DNA of 34,970 nt from assembly GCA_003599505.1 (NCBI GenBank), contig QZKO01000087.1:1-34970 (forward strand). Direction: 5' to 3'. This DNA is from Nitrospiraceae bacterium. Lineage in GTDB: Bacteria > Nitrospirota > Thermodesulfovibrionia > UBA6902. The position numbers and the translations under genes are program-made. Below, piece after piece: positions 31,499 through 34,970 of this stretch; the first letter of the stretch is position 1; each line of letters opens with the position of its first letter. The notes below the pieces were generated by a model that searched no databases, was not told the origin of the DNA, and saw only the letters and a program-made list of their open reading frames with translations.

Positions 31499-32062
31499 TT
31501 ACCACCACCAGGGATAAAAAGGGTCATTATAAAAAGGACGATGCCGGAAGCGGTGGAACGGCGCATACGGATAATAGGGGTAATAGTAAGGAGGATACCG
31601 GTAATAATCATACGCGTCATATTCTTCCCAGAGATAGATTTCTTTTATATCGAACACAGGATAAACATATTCCATATCTCCGATAAGGCCTTTCCGGGTT
31701 TCGATAAACTCTCCGGCCACTGTTATCTCCCTGTTTTCTTTGTAGACAAGCGGGTCCAGGAGATCGCCTCTGCTGTATAGAGCGAGAAAACGTCCGTTTG
31801 AAGTCCCGTAAGATTTCAGTTGGCCGAGGGAATTTACCGGCACATATATGGCTTCAACAAGGGAGCCTTCCTTTGTCAGGGTTGTTTTTACAATAACGCC
31901 TCCCAGGATATAAAGCTTCCCCTTGTTCAGCAAAGGGTATTGTTTGATTTCCGAAAGACGTACGTCATAACTCCCTCTTTGCATGATATCCCGCGTCAGA
32001 ACGGGGTAGCAGGAAACCAGAAAAAAAGAGATGATAAAGACGACAAGATAATATTTTTTCAT
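31499..32062 (-). CDS. slp: Slp-family outer-membrane lipoprotein
   Basis: The 187-residue protein has the lipoprotein signal MKKYYLVVFIISFFLVSCYP (lipobox Cys at 18) and then the Slp domain (about 19-140). The domain shows LNKGKLYILGGVIVKTTLTK, EGSLVEAIYVPVNSLGQLK, GRFLALYSRGDLLDPLVYKE and NREITVAGEFIETRKGLIG, the order found in E. coli Slp and YeaY. The C-terminal 40 residues are extremely Tyr/Pro-rich and end NDPFYPWWW, an unusual tail for the family. Slp proteins are carbon-starvation and stationary-phase outer-membrane lipoproteins. The ribosome site is AAGGAGG. It heads an operon with the next lipoprotein, from a good promoter. Confidence 0.88.
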   Translation of the reverse strand: MKKYYLVVFIISFFLVSCYPVLTRDIMQRGSYDVRLSEIKQYPLLNKGKLYILGGVIVKTTLTKEGSLVEAIYVPVNSLGQLKSYGTSNGRFLALYSRGDLLDPLVYKENREITVAGEFIETRKGLIGDMEYVYPVFDIKEIYLWEEYDAYDYYRYPPYYYPYYPYAPFHRFRHRPFYNDPFYPWWW

Positions 32063-32085
32063 TACGCCGCCTCCTTACTGATTCA

Positions 32086-32113
32086 AGTATATCAAAAGAT
32101 GGGGATACGTCAA
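32086..32113 (-). promoter_or_regulatory. Sigma-70 promoter of the Slp operon
   Basis: On the minus strand TTGACG (32113-32108), 16 nt and TATACT (32091-32086), about 24 nt before the Slp start at 32062. Confidence 0.75.
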
Positions 32114-32158
32114 GAGTTTTTTTGGGCGGGACCCGGTAAGCGTTCAGTCTCCGGATAA

Positions 32159-32656
32159 TCAGCTTTTCAATTTAACATTAAGCAGCCCGGCTATCTCGTT
32201 CAGTTCATCGTCAGCGAACTCAATGGCAGCCTTTGATATTTTGTCCCGGGTCAGTCTCTGGACCCTGTCGACCAGATCGGTTATTTCCTGCGCTGAAAGC
32301 CGCAACTTCCTTGTTGTTTTCTCAGTGCCGGTCATCTGATACGCGAATTCCAGCAATTCCTCCAGATCGCCTATCGTCAGCCTCAGGCTGAAAGGCTTGA
32401 GCGCGGGCGTGGCAAAACAGATGCAGTTGTCAGGCAATGAGAAAGATACCTGCCATGAATCGATTTCCTTTATGACCGGCTCTCCGGCAGACCCGTTATT
32501 CGCGGCGGCAGTCGACTCTGATTCTATTGCTCCCGCCTCTTCAGAGCCGTTATTGCCGGGGACCATGAGGTTCCATCCTTCGTTATCGTAACCGCAAATG
32601 CATTTTTTAATTCTTTCATTGACCGGCCGGCCGCAGCCCTTACATAGCAAAGACAT
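32159..32656 (-). CDS. Zinc-ribbon protein of unknown function
   Basis: From the ATG at 32656 this is 165 residues; the AGGAGG ribosome site lies 7 nt before it, whereas an upstream ATG at 32680 would place that site inside the gene. The N-terminus is a short zinc ribbon, LCKGCGRPVNERIKKCICGY, with Cys pairs at 4/7 and 18/20. A Ser/Ala/Asn/Gly linker (about 38-70) and a mixed domain follow, LPDNCICFATPALKPFSLRL and IGDLEELLEFAYQM, then a basic helical part LRLSAQEITDLVDRVQRLTR. I do not recognise the second domain. It may be a nucleic-acid or regulatory adapter. It is transcribed alone, toward the Slp operon. Confidence 0.8.
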   Translation of the reverse strand: MSLLCKGCGRPVNERIKKCICGYDNEGWNLMVPGNNGSEEAGAIESESTAAANNGSAGEPVIKEIDSWQVSFSLPDNCICFATPALKPFSLRLTIGDLEELLEFAYQMTGTEKTTRKLRLSAQEITDLVDRVQRLTRDKISKAAIEFADDELNEIAGLLNVKLKS

Positions 32657-32787
32657 ATTCATACCTCCTGTAACTCTCATAAGATATTTGCATATCCTGT
32701 ATGGTTTATTATGTGATTGCTGTCACTTAATGTGGTAAAATAACCGATGTCAAAAACGTCATAATCGAATGAAAGGGAACAGCAGAT

Positions 32788-34476
32788 ATGGCCGGACCGG
32801 ATTTTGAGCGCCCGTCTGATTTTATCAGGGACATAATTAAAGAAGACCTGAAGACAGGGAAATACGACGGCAGGGTACATACCCGCTTCCCTCCGGAGCC
32901 GAACGGCTATCTGCACATCGGTCACGCGAAATCCATCTGTCTCAATTTCGGGATCGCGAGGGATTTCAACGGACTCTGCAACCTCCGGTTTGACGATACC
33001 AACCCGGTAAAAGAAGAAGTCGAATACGTGGAATCCATAAAAGAAGATGTCAGTTGGCTGGGGTTTGACTGGCAGGAGAGGATGTATTACGCGTCCGATT
33101 ATTTTGAGAAGATGTACGAATATGCCGTGCGGTTGATTGAAACGGGAAAGGCGTATGTCTGCGACCTGAGCGCTGATGAAGTCAGGGAATACCGCGGCAC
33201 GCTGACGGAGCCCGGGAGGGAAAGCCCTTACCGCAACCGGTCCGTTGAAGAGAACCTCGGCCTGTTCGCGAGAATGCGCGCCGGAGAATTTCCGGACGGC
33301 TCCCGGACGCTTCGCGCTATAATCGACATGGCTTCGGGAAATATAAATATGCGCGACCCCGTCATATACCGTATCCTGCATGCGGAGCATCATATGACCG
33401 GCAACAAATGGTGTATTTATCCAATGTACGATTTTGCCCACTGCGTCTCCGACTCGATCGAGAGGATTACTCATTCCATCTGCACCCTTGAATTTGAAGA
33501 CCACCGTCCTCTTTATGACTGGTTTCTCGACAGGTTGAGCGTCTATCACCCGCGGCAGATTGAATTCGCCCGTCTGAACCTCAGTTACACGGTCATGAGC
33601 AAGCGGAAGCTCCTCCAGCTTGTCGAAGGCGGGTATGTCGGGGGATGGGATGACCCGCGCATGCCTACGATTTCAGGGCTGCGCAGACGCGGGTATACAC
33701 CGGAGGCGATAAGGAATTTTTGTGACCGCATAGGCGTCGCGAAGAGGGACAGCGTTGTGGATATGGCGCTGCTTGAATACTGCATACGCGAAGACCTGAA
33801 TAAAAGAGCGCGGCGTGTCATGGCGGTGCTGAGACCCCTTAAGGTCGTTATTATCAACTATCCGGAGGACAGGACCGAAGAGCTTGACGCGGTAAACAAT
33901 CCCGAGGACCCGGGCATGGGAACGCGCAAGGTGCCGTTTTCAAGAGTGCTTTATATCGAGCGGGAGGATTTCCGGGAGGTCCCGCCAAAGCAGTTTTACC
34001 GCCTGTCGCCGGGCCGGGAAGTCCGGCTGCGCTATGCTTACTACATTACTTGCGTGGGAGTGGTCAAAGATGACAGGACCGGCGAGATTGCGGAACTGCG
34101 TTGCACCTATGACCCCGCCACCAGGGGCGGGGATTCGCCTGACGGGCGTAAGGTCAAAGCTACGCTGCATTGGGTATCCGCCGCGCACTCAATGGAAGCC
34201 GAGGCGCGGTTGTATGATTACCTGCTTCTGAAGGCGGACCCGGATGATGTGGAAGAGGGGAAGGATTTTAAATCGAATATAAACCCCGGTTCACTGGAGA
34301 CATTGACGTCATGCAGGATTGAACCGTGCCTCGCGGACGCGAAGCCGGGCAGCGGGTATCAATTCGAGAGGATGGGTTACTTCTGCGTTGACCCTGATTC
34401 AACACCGGGGAAAACTGTCTTCAACAGGACGGTGACCCTGAAAGACACCTGGGCGAAGATTGAGAAAAAGAAATGA
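32788..34476 (+). CDS. glnS: Glutaminyl-tRNA synthetase
   Basis: This 562-residue class I synthetase charges tRNA-Gln with glutamine. [20 protein letters not shown] holds the HIGH motif at residues 43-46, and the KMSKR-type loop is VMSKRKL at about 269-275. The catalytic core contains FRFDDTNP (written [12 protein letters not shown] here), [20 protein letters not shown] and [13 protein letters not shown]. The C-terminal beta-barrel anticodon domain ends with [20 protein letters not shown]. Length is the same as E. coli GlnRS (about 554). GlnRS marks a lineage that has acquired the direct pathway rather than relying only on GatCAB. Its stop overlaps gpsA as ATGA. Confidence 0.97.
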   Translation: MAGPDFERPSDFIRDIIKEDLKTGKYDGRVHTRFPPEPNGYLHIGHAKSICLNFGIARDFNGLCNLRFDDTNPVKEEVEYVESIKEDVSWLGFDWQERMYYASDYFEKMYEYAVRLIETGKAYVCDLSADEVREYRGTLTEPGRESPYRNRSVEENLGLFARMRAGEFPDGSRTLRAIIDMASGNINMRDPVIYRILHAEHHMTGNKWCIYPMYDFAHCVSDSIERITHSICTLEFEDHRPLYDWFLDRLSVYHPRQIEFARLNLSYTVMSKRKLLQLVEGGYVGGWDDPRMPTISGLRRRGYTPEAIRNFCDRIGVAKRDSVVDMALLEYCIREDLNKRARRVMAVLRPLKVVIINYPEDRTEELDAVNNPEDPGMGTRKVPFSRVLYIEREDFREVPPKQFYRLSPGREVRLRYAYYITCVGVVKDDRTGEIAELRCTYDPATRGGDSPDGRKVKATLHWVSAAHSMEAEARLYDYLLLKADPDDVEEGKDFKSNINPGSLETLTSCRIEPCLADAKPGSGYQFERMGYFCVDPDSTPGKTVFNRTVTLKDTWAKIEKKK

Positions 34477-34970
34477 GCTACATAACAGTCATAGGCGCCG
34501 GAAGCTGGGGGACTACCCTCGCTCATCTGCTTGCCGGGAAGGGATACGATGTTACACTCTGGGCCTATGAGAAAAACGTAGTTGAAGAGATAAACCGTTA
34601 CCGCACGAACAGCGCGTATCTTCCAGGGGTATCGCTTTCCCCGGACATTGAGGCGACAGACAATATAAAAGACGCCGTCATAACGGCGCGTTATATATTG
34701 TCTGTTGTGCCGACACAATTTACCCGCCCTGTATTCAAAGCGGCAGCGGGTTTTATACCTGAGGATGCCGTTATAATCAGCGCCTCAAAGGGCATTGAAC
34801 AGGGGAGCCTGCTTACTGTTTCTTCAATTTTACGCGAAATAACAGACCGGAAAATCGCGGCGCTCTCCGGCCCGAGTTTCGCGAAAGAGGTCATACAGAA
34901 GTCTCCGACAGCGGTAACGCTTGCGGCTGAAGACCCGGCCCTGGGACTTCAGCTTCAGGAGATTTTCAAT
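34473..34970 (+). CDS. gpsA: Glycerol-3-phosphate dehydrogenase, 5' part
   Basis: The first 166 codons are visible before the window ends. The N-terminal nucleotide-binding fold [20 protein letters not shown] (4-23) has the GxGxxG/A turn. [51 protein letters not shown] and [10 protein letters not shown] are successive GpsA landmarks. The enzyme reduces dihydroxyacetone phosphate to sn-glycerol-3-phosphate for phospholipids. It starts at the ATGA overlap with glnS, so the two are translationally coupled. The catalytic Lys lies further on, outside the window. Confidence 0.95.
   Translation, partial: MSYITVIGAGSWGTTLAHLLAGKGYDVTLWAYEKNVVEEINRYRTNSAYLPGVSLSPDIEATDNIKDAVITARYILSVVPTQFTRPVFKAAAGFIPEDAVIISASKGIEQGSLLTVSSILREITDRKIAALSGPSFAKEVIQKSPTAVTLAAEDPALGLQLQEIFN

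Overview
The window comes from a Gram-negative, probably anaerobic bacterium. It encodes RND efflux, outer-membrane-type lipoproteins (Slp), RseC, a complete Rnf complex with a polyferredoxin RnfB, and a large 2-hydroxyacyl-CoA dehydratase-type activase. The gene set (homoserine-kinase analogue next to lysC and cimA, AURKAIP1/COX24 mini-protein, GlnRS, many small dispersed palindromic and G-rich repeats) looks most like Nitrospirota or a former deltaproteobacterial lineage. That placement is inference, because no rRNA or marker phylogeny is available here.

Layout. 1-1000: a TumE/TumA-type toxin-antitoxin pair on the minus strand, followed by a short gene remnant. 920-6154: a TetR regulator with a clear promoter and operator, then an RND adaptor and pump. 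6167-9345 (minus): DNA-3-methyladenine glycosylase, another short gene remnant, a Cys/Met-metabolism PLP enzyme, a cupin and an EamA exporter. 9346-9837: the longest stretch without a large gene; it holds an inverted-repeat element and an isolated minus-strand transcription unit (consensus promoter, 28-codon ORF or structured RNA, strong terminator). 9838-13858: aspartate-family and isoleucine amino-acid synthesis (proposed homoserine kinase, aspartokinase, citramalate synthase). 13964-17586: RseC, an EF-G-like GTPase, and DUF948-like and YtxH-like membrane proteins. 17614-21957: a 1447-residue activase whose coding sequence carries several in-frame copies of repeat elements. 22083-23689: a two-gene nuclease island (HNH protein and NgoMIV-like restriction enzyme) with no methyltransferase. 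23851-23937: the COX24 mini-protein. 24133-29685: rnfCDGEAB. 29765-30948: an HDOD protein and a small unknown protein, each behind the same sigma-28-like promoter. 30977-32062 (minus): two lipoproteins, one Slp. 32159-32656 (minus): a zinc-ribbon protein. 32788-34970: glnS and the start of gpsA.

How it fits together. Rnf couples ferredoxin and NAD(H) to an ion gradient; RseC is a known partner of the related Rsx complex, and the activase is the sort of ferredoxin-like ATP-driven electron donor that fits the same low-potential metabolism. The most unusual feature is the repeat load. G-rich 7-8 bp minisatellites and GTAGGGGC-type palindromes occur between genes, and also inside the activase gene without breaking its frame. 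The second is the isolated small transcription unit at 9491-9675. The third is the restriction enzyme without a visible methylase.
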